NCBI GenBank assembly: GCA_002700385.1
Contig: PADC01000006.1
Location: forward strand, 434,001 to 498,000
Reading direction: 5' to 3'
DNA: 64,000 bases
Origin: Cycloclasticus sp.
GTDB taxonomy: Bacteria > Pseudomonadota > Gammaproteobacteria > Methylococcales > Cycloclasticaceae
The notes under the pieces are model-generated. The model searched no databases, was not told the DNA's origin, and saw nothing but the letters and a program-made list of their open reading frames with translations. Made by a program: the position numbers and the translations under genes. Below, in pieces: positions 35,765 to 45,628 of this stretch; positions within the stretch are counted from its first letter, which is position 1; each line of letters starts with the position of its first letter.

Positions 35765-38700
35765 TAGTGTTCCCCTCTACCGCTATTCGATAGGGCTTGA
35801 CGGCATAGCATTGAATACAAAAACATGGGAATAACAACCATCGTTAATACAGTCGATACAATTGTTCCAAATATCAATGAGATGGCCAAACCGCCAAATA
35901 CTGGGTCAGACAACATCACGGCTGAGCCCAATACAATCGCTAAGGCCGTCAATAAAATAGGTCGTAGTCGGACAGCTCCTGCCTCTTTAACAGCTTCGTG
36001 TGCAGACAGGCCTTGCTTCATATAATCTTGGACAAAGTCGATAATTAACAATGAATTACGAACCACCACACCTGCCAAGGCAATCACACCAATCATTGAT
36101 GTTGATGTAAATGGCTCACCCATAACCCAATGCCCAGGAAAAACGCCTATAAGCCCTAAGGGAATAGCCACCATTGCAATTAAAGGAATGCTGAATGAAG
36201 CATAGTAGCCCACCAACAGCAAATAAATAAAGATCAGGGCGATGCCCAAGGCCCCCAACATATCGCGAAAAGCATCCAACGTTAAACGAATCTCCCCATC
36301 CCATAACAGCTGATAACCGTCGATGGTATCCGGTGTAATAGATTTTAAGCGTAAATTGCCTGTCGTTAATTTTTCACCATCACCTATCGACAGACCATCT
36401 AATCGCTGATCAATATCCATCACGGCATTCACTGGCGTTGTATCGGTTAATTCAGCCCCTACATAGGTGACTCGCTCAAAATCTTTATGCAAAATGGGCC
36501 TATCTTGCGCATCGTTAACAACTTGAGTTAATTCAGATAATGGTATCTTCTTCCCTTCTCGATTCGTTATAAAAATCGTTGATAAAAGCATCGGATCCAC
36601 TTGGTATTGATAGGGAATGTGTAATCTGATGGGCACAATCTTTTTCTCTTCAGCGATATGTAATCGTCCCATTTCACCACCGTCAATCAGACGCCTTAAC
36701 GCTTGAGCAACCTGCGCAACAGAAACGCCCGATAAGGCCGCTTTTTCTTTATCGACGATGACTCTAAATTGCGGCACATCTGCGAATTCAGAATCATGTA
36801 CCTCAATAACACCATGGGTGTTTTTAAAGACATCACTGACTTTGGCTGAGATCTCTCGGAGTTTTTCTGGGTCTTTACCATAAATTTCGGCCAGTACTGT
36901 TGCACGCAGCGGTGGGCCTGGTAAATCTTCTACCACTTGGATGACACTCCCCGGGTATCGCTGTTGAATGCTTTCCATTGTTGGGCGTAGCTGACGCGCA
37001 ATATCGATCGAGCTGATCTCTCTTGTTTTTTTATCGGTTAAATTAACTCGAACTTCCGCCACAAAAGAGCCTTTCTTATTACTCGCTCCTTTTAACAAGC
37101 CATTAAAATCAATCACCCCTGTTTGCCCAACCCAGCTCTGATAATTCAATATCTCCGGCGTTTCTCGCAAAACGTCGCCCACTTCCCGTACCACACGATC
37201 AGTCACCTCAACGGGGGTATACTCAGGCATATCAATCGTCACATTAAAGGTATTTTTATTATCTTTTGGCATCATCACCAACGCCACACCGCCCGCTGAC
37301 AGTGGCCCGCCCACACCTTCTGCACGGATAAACTGCCACGCCGGTTGAAGCATAGATAACACAATGGCTATGATAATAATCATTATAGATAGATAACGAT
37401 AACGCCGATTATCCAACAAAGGCGTGATGATGTTGTAATACCATTGATGGAGTTTATCACCGCCATCATGTGTTTCTAAGTCCTCTCCCTCTCCCGGTTT
37501 AAGCCACCGATTAGCTGCCCAAGGAGTCACAATATAGGCCACCAGTAAAGAAGCCAACATGGCAATGGGGACGTTAAACGCAATGGGATAAAAATATTGA
37601 CCTGACATTTCAGTGATCACCATTAACGAACCAAAAACAACCATCACAGCAAAAGTAGCAAGATTGGTTGGATTACCAATTTCATTGGTCGCGGTCACCG
37701 TGACATCAACTTTATCCTTTAGCCATAAATTTTTATAGTGCCGGTGGATATTCTCAATGACCACAATCGCGGAATCAACCAGCAAGCCTAAAGATAAAAT
37801 AAGCGCAAACAGAGTCACCCTGTTAATCGTTAGACCAAAAAGGTAATCAGCACCCAGGGTCAAGGCCAAAATAAAAGGCACAGTAATACCGACTATTAAT
37901 GCCTCTTTAAAACCAAGAAAAAGGACAATAACAATAAATACAGAAAGAATCGCAATCCCCATGTGTTCTATTAGATTATTCACCGCGGCATCCGCCTTTT
38001 CGCCATCATTGCGCGTGGTGATAATCTCTACACCAGCGGGGATAAAATTTTTCTTCATCCGTTCAATTCTTTCTAGAATATCATCCGCCACAAACACAGC
38101 ATTGGTTCCTGCTTTTTTTGCCACTGCAATTGTCACCGCAGGCATTTCCGTTGAAGCCGTTGTACCAAAGCGTGGATCCGCAGGCCCGTAGGCAAACCGA
38201 GATAACTTATCCCGCTCTTGGCGAGGGCCATCGATAATTTCTGCAACATCCTCCATATAAATCACTTGCTGCTTAAAATGGCCAACGATTAATTTTTTTA
38301 CTTGCTCTGCTGACGTTAAAAACCCATCTAAATAGATACGGCTAACCTTTCCATTGATGGCTTGTGAACCGACTGGCGCCGCAAGATTTCCTGCTTGTAA
38401 CGTTGCTTGCATCTGATCCAAGGTAATACCAAACCCAAGCAATCTTTCAGGATCCAATTCAACACGTACCTCACGATCCCTTCCCCCTTTAACATAAGCA
38501 ACCGATACATCATTTAAACTACGCAAACGGTCCACCAGATGATCGGCTAAACGTTTTAAAGCGTAATCATCATACTGTTCTGATGCCAGGGTAACGGCAA
38601 GAATAGGCACATCATCCACATCCACACTTTTAATCAACGGGACAGACGCATCCGCGGGCAGCTGGTCTTGCTTGCCCAGCACCCGATCATAAAGTTTAAG

Positions 38701-39039
38701 TAACGATCTTTCCTTATCGAGCCCCACTTCAAATTGGACACTGACAACACCCATTGAATTGAGTGCAGTTGCGTAGGTGTGATCTACCCCTGAAATTTCA
38801 CGGATAATGCCTTCAAGGGGATTAATAACCAATTCCTCTATTTCTTCCGGCGTTGCACCGGGCATACTGACAAAAATCTCAGCTCCAGGAACGATAATTT
38901 GGGGGTTTTCTTCTCGTGGTGTTAAAAAAATTGCTATCACGCCCAACAAAACACAGCTGATCATGAATAACACTGTTAGCTTTGAAGTGACAAAAGCATG
39001 CGCCAACCAACCGGCCGGGTTTAATCGTTTTTTATTCAC
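35764..39039 (-). CDS. RND efflux transporter (inner-membrane pump)
   Basis: The 1091-residue protein has the 12-helix RND layout with two large periplasmic loops. Helix 4 reads GLLVDSAIVVIENIH: the proton-relay Asp pair of AcrB (VDDA) is reduced to one Asp, VDSA, as in some metal/other RND classes (CusA has VDAA). Loop marks include GATPEEIEELVINPLE at the N-terminus. The pump sits in a MFP-RND-OMF operon with the TetR gene before it. The substrate is not readable. Confidence 0.9.
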   Translation of the reverse strand: MNKKRLNPAGWLAHAFVTSKLTVLFMISCVLLGVIAIFLTPREENPQIIVPGAEIFVSMPGATPEEIEELVINPLEGIIREISGVDHTYATALNSMGVVSVQFEVGLDKERSLLKLYDRVLGKQDQLPADASVPLIKSVDVDDVPILAVTLASEQYDDYALKRLADHLVDRLRSLNDVSVAYVKGGRDREVRVELDPERLLGFGITLDQMQATLQAGNLAAPVGSQAINGKVSRIYLDGFLTSAEQVKKLIVGHFKQQVIYMEDVAEIIDGPRQERDKLSRFAYGPADPRFGTTASTEMPAVTIAVAKKAGTNAVFVADDILERIERMKKNFIPAGVEIITTRNDGEKADAAVNNLIEHMGIAILSVFIVIVLFLGFKEALIVGITVPFILALTLGADYLFGLTINRVTLFALILSLGLLVDSAIVVIENIHRHYKNLWLKDKVDVTVTATNEIGNPTNLATFAVMVVFGSLMVITEMSGQYFYPIAFNVPIAMLASLLVAYIVTPWAANRWLKPGEGEDLETHDGGDKLHQWYYNIITPLLDNRRYRYLSIMIIIIAIVLSMLQPAWQFIRAEGVGGPLSAGGVALVMMPKDNKNTFNVTIDMPEYTPVEVTDRVVREVGDVLRETPEILNYQSWVGQTGVIDFNGLLKGASNKKGSFVAEVRVNLTDKKTREISSIDIARQLRPTMESIQQRYPGSVIQVVEDLPGPPLRATVLAEIYGKDPEKLREISAKVSDVFKNTHGVIEVHDSEFADVPQFRVIVDKEKAALSGVSVAQVAQALRRLIDGGEMGRLHIAEEKKIVPIRLHIPYQYQVDPMLLSTIFITNREGKKIPLSELTQVVNDAQDRPILHKDFERVTYVGAELTDTTPVNAVMDIDQRLDGLSIGDGEKLTTGNLRLKSITPDTIDGYQLLWDGEIRLTLDAFRDMLGALGIALIFIYLLLVGYYASFSIPLIAMVAIPLGLIGVFPGHWVMGEPFTSTSMIGVIALAGVVVRNSLLIIDFVQDYMKQGLSAHEAVKEAGAVRLRPILLTALAIVLGSAVMLSDPVFGGLAISLIFGTIVSTVLTMVVIPMFLYSMLCRQALSNSGRGEH

Positions 39040-40126
39040 TCGGCTGCCCCTTTAACCGAATAAAATCACCATCACGCAGCCGCCCATCCGGCAAAGCCAC
39101 GATATGTTCGCCACCTGTTAAACCAGCCAATACTTCTATCTTCCCGTCCGTTTCTTTACCGAGCCTTAACCAACGGAAATGTATGCGCTGCTGTTCATCT
39201 ACGAAAAAAACCCCCGTTAACCCTGCTCGCTTAACAAGTGACTCAACATTAATAACAGGTAAACGCTTACTGCCAATTTCAAAATGAGTACGGCCAAACA
39301 TACCGGGCAATAACGTATCATTATCAGGCAATGAGACCTTAACTTGAGATTTACGAGTTAATGGATCTGCGGATTGAACGATACGTGCAACCAACCCTTT
39401 GACAGGTTGATCAAGCGCATCAATAGTGACCCTAACAGTTGCACCGTGCTTGATATGCTTAATCTGCCCTTCGGCCACAAAGGTTTCGAACAACAGGCCT
39501 TCGCTTGACTCAACCGTCAGCAAAGGCAAAGCCGGAGCGGCCAAATCCCCCTCACGCTTATGACGCGCCACGACAATGCCTGTTACGGGGCTACTAATTT
39601 GAGTGTATTGGCGCTGCGACTGTGTTGCTTCAAGTGCCGCGGTTGCCTCACGCAGCGTATCCTTGGCAATATCGCGTTGTAACTTGGTTTTTCTTAATGT
39701 ATTTTCTGAAACACTACCGCGTTCAAAAAGCGCTTGAAAATTATCAACATCTCTTTGCGCATCTTTCAAGGCCGATTTGGCTTTATCAACCGATGCAGTC
39801 ACTTGCCTGATCGCCCCTTCCACATTGGCACCATCCAAGATAATCAGCGTTTGACCTTTCTTTATTCGATCCCCTTCGTGGACTCGTATTTTTTTTATGT
39901 AACCGGTCACTCTAGAAGCTACATCCACCCTATGATCCGAAACAATCGTGCCCGTTGTCCGGTAATTAATGGGTACCTTTTTCACCACAACCGGTGTTGT
40001 TTGATACGCCAACCGTTCTTTTTCAGCAGTCTTGCTCTGTTTGCTAGATGAATCTGTGCAGCCCAACGGGGTCGTTAACAAACTCAATAAAATGATTGTT
40101 TTTAGTTGTTTCTTAAAAAAACTCAT
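39032..40126 (-). CDS. RND membrane-fusion protein (HlyD/AcrA family)
   Basis: The 364-residue protein has a lipoprotein-like signal ending LGCTDSS (LTTPLGC). A lipoyl half (VASRVTGYIKKIRVHEGDRIKKGQTL), an alpha-hairpin with Ala/Lys heptads (about 110-165), the second lipoyl half (YTQISSPVTGIVVARHKREGD) and a beta-barrel follow. It connects the RND pump to the OMF. It starts 24 bases after the TetR gene and ends inside the RND start (8-base overlap). Confidence 0.92.
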   Translation of the reverse strand: MSFFKKQLKTIILLSLLTTPLGCTDSSSKQSKTAEKERLAYQTTPVVVKKVPINYRTTGTIVSDHRVDVASRVTGYIKKIRVHEGDRIKKGQTLIILDGANVEGAIRQVTASVDKAKSALKDAQRDVDNFQALFERGSVSENTLRKTKLQRDIAKDTLREATAALEATQSQRQYTQISSPVTGIVVARHKREGDLAAPALPLLTVESSEGLLFETFVAEGQIKHIKHGATVRVTIDALDQPVKGLVARIVQSADPLTRKSQVKVSLPDNDTLLPGMFGRTHFEIGSKRLPVINVESLVKRAGLTGVFFVDEQQRIHFRWLRLGKETDGKIEVLAGLTGGEHIVALPDGRLRDGDFIRLKGQPSE

Positions 40127-40150
40127 GTTCAGGCGCCCTCATTTCGCCAA

Positions 40151-40747
40151 TTAAACGCCCTTGTGTACGCCTTGTCCCAGTAATTGAATAGCATGTTTAG
40201 AAATAACATCTGGCGCGCTGTATGAATCATTCCAGCCCGGTAAAAATTGACACATGGGTGCTGCCGCAGAGTGTGAAAGGACCAACCAGATGCAAGACAG
40301 AGAGTGCATATAATGATCGACATCCGGCGCCATTTCTTTAATTAAGGCATACACACATTTGAAGGGTTCTAACAAGACCTCTTCGGCAACCAGCTTTAAT
40401 CTGGCTTCATCACCATCCAGCAATTCCCACATGACTAAAGCCCTAAAAATTTGATCTTCTGTCACCACTTGAGTCAACCGTTTGATAAAGGCTTCAAACC
40501 GTTCGACAGGCTCGCTCGCTTCATCTCCCGAGCGCATAATGTCGTGTGCTTTGTCCACAAAGGAATGTTTCATCACCTCTAAGTACAGCGTGTGCTTGTC
40601 TGGAAAATGGTGATAGAGTGCTGCCGAACTTAAGTTCACCGCCCTCGCCAAGTGACGCATCGAAACGCCGTTATAACCTTTTGCAGCAAAGAGCGGCATC
40701 GCTTCTTCTAAAATATGGATACGGGTATCCGTTTCTGTGTGACCCAT
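40151..40747 (-). CDS. TetR/AcrR-family transcriptional repressor
   Basis: The 198-residue protein has a TetR helix-turn-helix at residues 10-60 (IHILEEAMPLFAAKGYNGVS then MRHLARAVNLSSAALYHHFP). A ligand domain follows with no clear family. The start ATG at 40747 lies directly behind a palindrome (40754-40777). It stands in front of the MFP, RND and TolC genes and is likely their local repressor and its own repressor. Inducer unknown. Confidence 0.9.
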   Translation of the reverse strand: MGHTETDTRIHILEEAMPLFAAKGYNGVSMRHLARAVNLSSAALYHHFPDKHTLYLEVMKHSFVDKAHDIMRSGDEASEPVERFEAFIKRLTQVVTEDQIFRALVMWELLDGDEARLKLVAEEVLLEPFKCVYALIKEMAPDVDHYMHSLSCIWLVLSHSAAAPMCQFLPGWNDSYSAPDVISKHAIQLLGQGVHKGV

Positions 40748-40753
40748 GATAAC

Positions 40754-40777
40754 CTTACTTAACGTTCGTTAAGCAAG
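40754..40777. promoter_or_regulatory. palindromic TetR operator
   Basis: The arms CTTACTTAACG (40754-40764) and CGTTAAGCAAG (40767-40777) form an 11-base inverted repeat with one mismatch and a TT spacer. The site sits 7 bases from the TetR ATG, where bound repressor would block the tetR-mfp-rnd-tolC transcript. No other repeat of this kind is seen before the first RND operon. Confidence 0.7.
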
Positions 40778-40861
40778 ATAATACATCAACAACTTGTGCA
40801 GCGCAAGATTTTCTCCTCTGGCCTTACGATGCCTCCTAGCTGCACAATAACTCGCGAAATA

Positions 40862-43800
40862 TTATTTTGTTGGTGCCTGTACTTTGAACCAAGCGACATA
40901 CATCGCAGGAAAAACAAACAAGGTGAGCAAGGTAGCCACCCATAGTCCATTCATCATCGTAATCGCCATTGGCCCCCAAAAATAATCATCTAGCAACGGT
41001 AACATCGCAAAAATAGCCGCCAAGGCTGTCAGAATAATCGGCCTGGCGCGTCTCACGGTTGATTCCAGCACTGCATCCCAAGGCGACAGCCCCGAAGCCA
41101 AGTCCTGCTCTATTTGGTCTATCAAAATAATGGTATTACGGATAATAATGCCGGTGAGTGCCAACATGCCTAAACGCGCCACTAAGCCAAACGATAAATC
41201 CATCAAAAGTAAAATAGAAACAACCCCAATCAAACCCAGAGGTACCGTCATCAGAACCAGTGTCATTTTTCGTATGCTATTAAGCTCAAACATAAGCAAC
41301 GTTAAAATAGCGACTAACATAAACGGCAGTGTTTTTGCTAGTTGAACATCCACTTCTTGCGAAATATCAATTTCACCAAACACCTCTATTCTATAACCAC
41401 TGGGTAAGCTATTTCTTAATTCATTAACGTCGTTTTCTAACTTCTTCACAATATCAAAGTTTAAAACACCATCGGCCAATAGCGACTGGACAATAATGGA
41501 GCGATAGCCGTTGTATCGCCAAACAATGCCTTCTTCAAAACGAAAGTTAATGTCAGCTAATTCAGATAACGCCACGGTCTTGCCATTAGCAACGGGCACT
41601 TGCAACAACCTGATACGATCAAGTTGATGACGATTTTCAGGCTTATTTCGTAACTCTACGTTGATCAGATCGTTTCCTTCTCTATATTGCGTAACAGGCA
41701 AGCCATCAAGCATTGCCCGTAAGGTTTTACTTAGTTGAGCGGGGGCTGTACCACTGGCAGCAACTCGGGGAAGGTCAAGCGTGATGTCAACAACTAAACG
41801 TTTTTCACGACGGTTATCATGTACATCTCGCGTTGACGTATCATTCTGTAAGATTTGTTGCAATTGATCAGAAATAGTTACCAAGACTTCTGGATCATCT
41901 CCTGTAATCAAATATTGCAAGGGATAATTAAATGGCAAGCCATAAGTCAGGCTGTAAACTCGTGTACGTAAATTTGCATGGTGAGTTGAAAAATAGTCCC
42001 TGAGCATGCTTTTAATATTTTCACGTGCTTGCAACGTATCCGCAATCACAACTATCTTGCTGTAATTAGCATTAGGTTGTTCAATGTACATATCGTTTTG
42101 AACACGCAAAGAATCGCCGCCGATATAGGCAATAATGTTTTCTATATGCTGTTGCTCACTGAGCTTTTGCTCAATCTCCGCTATTTGGCGCTCCATCTGC
42201 TGATAACTGGTTCCCTCTGGAAACCAGACATCAACGAGCGCTTCCGGCCGGTCATTCCCTGGAAAAAACTCCATTTTCACGTGTTGCACACCAGCAATGG
42301 TCAAAGCGAAAAGGAATACGGTAACGCCAATGACACTTTTTTCATGCTCCATACTCCAAGCAATTAATTGACGAAATTTTTTATAAAAAGGCGTTTGATA
42401 CATATCAACTACAACAGTGCCATCCTGCTGCTTTAGTGTATGATCACTAGGATTAACCTTGAGCAATTTAAAGGATAAGTAAGGCGTTAATAACACCGCC
42501 ACGACCCAAGATGTTACCAAAGCGGCGCTGATAACGACAAAAAGCTCACCCAATATTTCTTGTGGCGACGCATTAACAAGAAAAACAGGAAGAAAACCAA
42601 CAGCCGCTATCAGCGTTCCACTCAACATCGGTTTTGATGTCGCTGTATAAGTAAAGGTTGCTGCCTTTAATCGATCCCAACCTTGTTCAAGTTTCACGTG
42701 CACTAATTCCACCACAATCATCGCATCGTCCACCAACAAACCGAGAGAAATCACCAAGGCTCCTAGTGACACCCTGTTCAAACCAATACCCCATACGTAC
42801 ATCAATACAAAAACAACGCCTAGTACAATGGGAATAGCCAAAGCCACTACGATGCCCGTTCGCAAGCCTAATGAGAAATAACAGACAATCAAAACAATAA
42901 GAATGGCTAGCGTAAGCTTGTTAAGAAAACGATTGATTTGTGCCGCAACTGATTTGGGCTGATCCGCAACCAGCGCTATTTTCATTCCTACGGGCAATTG
43001 TTGTTTAAACTCCGCCATGACTGCTTTGACTTGATCAGACATTGATAATAACTGAGAACCTTCACGCATCGTAATACCTAAACCGATAGATGCTTCACCA
43101 TTGACACGCATTCTAAACGACGGTGGATCCTCATAACCTCTATAAACATGGGCCACACTGTCAAGGTAAATAACACGGCCATCGCTTAAACTTATTGGCA
43201 TTTTTTGGATATCTTCTATCGACCGAAAACGATCATTTAAACGCAAACGGTAATGATTTTGTTGCCCATCAACACGTCCACTACTTTGAACTTGATTATG
43301 CTGATTCAATAACAAACCAATTTGTAACGGGTCTAAACCCAGTGCGGCAACCCGTTTGTCATCTAATTCGACGAATACTTTTTCATTTTGTACGCCATAC
43401 AAAATAGCCTTTTCAACAGACGCTATGCGGACAACGGCATTTCGAGCTTTCTCCGCATAATTTTTGATTTGCGCAAAGGAATAATCCTCGCTGTTAAAGC
43501 TGTAGACCATGGCAAATATATCGCCAAACTCATCGTTAAAAAAAGGGCCTTGAATATTTGCAGGTAATCGATGAGCAATATCAGCAATTTTTTTTCGCAC
43601 ATCATAAAAGCGGTCTTTCATTCTTGACGACGCATCCGGCATAAAGCCTTCCGTGTTAACGATCAACCAGGCTTCACCGGGTTTACTAAAAGAAACCACG
43701 TCTTTAAGCCAAGGCACTTCAAGTAATTTTGTTTCTATTGGGTCTGCAACAAATTGGGACACTTCTTCAGCAGAAGCACCAGGCCATTGAACACTAACAA

Positions 43801-43951
43801 CCATTGTCTTAATAGCAAACTGGGGTAAATCTCTTTGTCCCAGTTGAAAAAAAGCAACCGTACCGGTTATTAAAATAACGATCATAAAATAGATCAGAAT
43901 TTGCGAGTGTTCTATACCCCACCTAGCCAGATTAAAACGCTGATTACTCAT
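40862..43951 (-). CDS. RND efflux transporter (HAE-type)
   Basis: The 1029-residue pump has the 12-helix RND plan. Helix 4 reads GLLVDDAMIVVELVH, with the intact AcrB-type Asp pair. The first periplasmic loop starts PGASAEEVSQFVADPIETKL. The family (HAE-1/related) exports hydrophobic drugs, bile salts or solvents. It begins 8 bases inside the stop of its MFP. There is no OMF in this operon; the TolC of the neighbouring operon could serve both. Confidence 0.92.
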   Translation of the reverse strand: MSNQRFNLARWGIEHSQILIYFMIVILITGTVAFFQLGQRDLPQFAIKTMVVSVQWPGASAEEVSQFVADPIETKLLEVPWLKDVVSFSKPGEAWLIVNTEGFMPDASSRMKDRFYDVRKKIADIAHRLPANIQGPFFNDEFGDIFAMVYSFNSEDYSFAQIKNYAEKARNAVVRIASVEKAILYGVQNEKVFVELDDKRVAALGLDPLQIGLLLNQHNQVQSSGRVDGQQNHYRLRLNDRFRSIEDIQKMPISLSDGRVIYLDSVAHVYRGYEDPPSFRMRVNGEASIGLGITMREGSQLLSMSDQVKAVMAEFKQQLPVGMKIALVADQPKSVAAQINRFLNKLTLAILIVLIVCYFSLGLRTGIVVALAIPIVLGVVFVLMYVWGIGLNRVSLGALVISLGLLVDDAMIVVELVHVKLEQGWDRLKAATFTYTATSKPMLSGTLIAAVGFLPVFLVNASPQEILGELFVVISAALVTSWVVAVLLTPYLSFKLLKVNPSDHTLKQQDGTVVVDMYQTPFYKKFRQLIAWSMEHEKSVIGVTVFLFALTIAGVQHVKMEFFPGNDRPEALVDVWFPEGTSYQQMERQIAEIEQKLSEQQHIENIIAYIGGDSLRVQNDMYIEQPNANYSKIVVIADTLQARENIKSMLRDYFSTHHANLRTRVYSLTYGLPFNYPLQYLITGDDPEVLVTISDQLQQILQNDTSTRDVHDNRREKRLVVDITLDLPRVAASGTAPAQLSKTLRAMLDGLPVTQYREGNDLINVELRNKPENRHQLDRIRLLQVPVANGKTVALSELADINFRFEEGIVWRYNGYRSIIVQSLLADGVLNFDIVKKLENDVNELRNSLPSGYRIEVFGEIDISQEVDVQLAKTLPFMLVAILTLLMFELNSIRKMTLVLMTVPLGLIGVVSILLLMDLSFGLVARLGMLALTGIIIRNTIILIDQIEQDLASGLSPWDAVLESTVRRARPIILTALAAIFAMLPLLDDYFWGPMAITMMNGLWVATLLTLFVFPAMYVAWFKVQAPTK

Positions 43952-45020
43952 TATTCAGCAGCAACCTGACTTTATTACCGTCTGCAATCAAATGAGCGCC
44001 GGCTACCACAACCAGCTGTCCCTCCGTTAATCCATCATCAACCATCATTTGGTTACCTACAGCCTGACGATAAGTGACAGCCTGCAAATGAGCCGTATGA
44101 GCCTCTGGGTCAACCACAAAAACATAACTTGCCTGATCTTTTTGTATTAATGATGTAGTTGGTAGCAAGCCTACTTTATCAGTGACGGTTGAAAATAATA
44201 CATGGCCAGTCATGCCCAACTTCAACGAATCGGGTTTATCAATTAACGATAACTTAACGCGATAGCTTGGAGAAGCTGTACTAGAGATGGGTTTAATTTC
44301 ACGAACCAGCGCGGCATATGTTTTATCCCCATAAGCCCAAAACTTAAGTTGCGCTTGTTGCCCAATAGAAATTTGATTAATATCCGTTTCAGCCAAAGCC
44401 GTCACAAATTCCCAATCGGTACTCCATGCCATCTCTGCAATCACTTCACCCGCTTGCACAACGCCACCAACCTCTACAAACCAGTCGGTCACAACGCCAT
44501 CAGCCACCGCCAGAAGTTCAGTATATCCTCGACGGTTAATACTTTGAGCATGCTCAGCCTTTAACGCTTTAAGCCCTGCTCTCGCTGCCTTTTCAATATT
44601 AAGGGCCTTATCTAATTCTGCATCCCCGATGAAGTTCTTTTTCCGTAACGTTTCTGCACGTAACAAATCGTTCTCTGCTCGTTTCAAATCAGCCTCTGCC
44701 GACTTTATCTGATTTAAAAAACGTTCACTATTGAGCACATAATCCTTCGCATCGAGTCTAGCGATGGGCTGGCCTTTTTTCACAAAGTCCCCCACATCAA
44801 CTAAACGGTTAAAGAGTTGGCCTTCCACTTGAAAAGCGAGTTCCGTTTGATAACGCGCTTGGACATGACCTGGGTAATCTATCACCTGACTAACTGACTG
44901 ATACGAAAACTTCTGCACTTCAACCAAACGATCCACTGACTTTTCAGGGCCCTGTTCACTACAAGCGCTCAATACAGCCACTGATAGAGCCATCAGGAAA
45001 TATCTTTGTAATCGTGTCAT
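43944..45020 (-). CDS. RND membrane-fusion lipoprotein (HlyD/AcrA family)
   Basis: Taking the ATG at 45020 gives 358 residues with signal MTRLQRYFLMALSVAVLSAC (Cys20 as lipobox). The lipoyl half VDVGDFVKKGQPIARLDAKDYVL, a helical hairpin (about 85-150) and beta-barrel follow. The frame is open upstream to 45104, but this would run into rnpB and add 28 non-signal residues, so that start is rejected. It precedes its RND pump in the operon. Confidence 0.9.
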   Translation of the reverse strand: MTRLQRYFLMALSVAVLSACSEQGPEKSVDRLVEVQKFSYQSVSQVIDYPGHVQARYQTELAFQVEGQLFNRLVDVGDFVKKGQPIARLDAKDYVLNSERFLNQIKSAEADLKRAENDLLRAETLRKKNFIGDAELDKALNIEKAARAGLKALKAEHAQSINRRGYTELLAVADGVVTDWFVEVGGVVQAGEVIAEMAWSTDWEFVTALAETDINQISIGQQAQLKFWAYGDKTYAALVREIKPISSTASPSYRVKLSLIDKPDSLKLGMTGHVLFSTVTDKVGLLPTTSLIQKDQASYVFVVDPEAHTAHLQAVTYRQAVGNQMMVDDGLTEGQLVVVAGAHLIADGNKVRLLLNNE

Positions 45021-45060
45021 AACATTTATTTGCAGAATCTTTGCAGATATTAAAAAAAAG

Positions 45061-45418
<358 letters not shown>

Positions 45419-45422
45419 GGGC

Positions 45423-45451
45423 AGTATACAAATTTATGGTCGTTAGTTCAA
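45423..45451 (-). promoter_or_regulatory. sigma70-type promoter of rnpB
   Basis: On the minus strand TTGAAC (45451-45446) and TATACT (45428-45423) are separated by 17 bases, and the RNA start predicted from its 5' helix lies 5-7 bases further, near 45418. The spacing and hexamers are typical. The rest of 45452-45628 carries only the region upstream of the DUF1329 gene, in which I see no further feature. Confidence 0.75.
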
Positions 45452-45628
45452 TTAAATCCGTTTGCCTCTCAGTTCAAACCGGTTTTTAAGTTATTAACTT
45501 CTTTAGTTTTCATTGATTAATCCATAAAAATTGACTAATGTAAATGATGTTCTCGGTATTAACTTTTAAAAAAACAAAAACACTCTTTAGACGATTGATT
45601 CTATTGAGCGCTAAAAAGAAGGTTAAAA

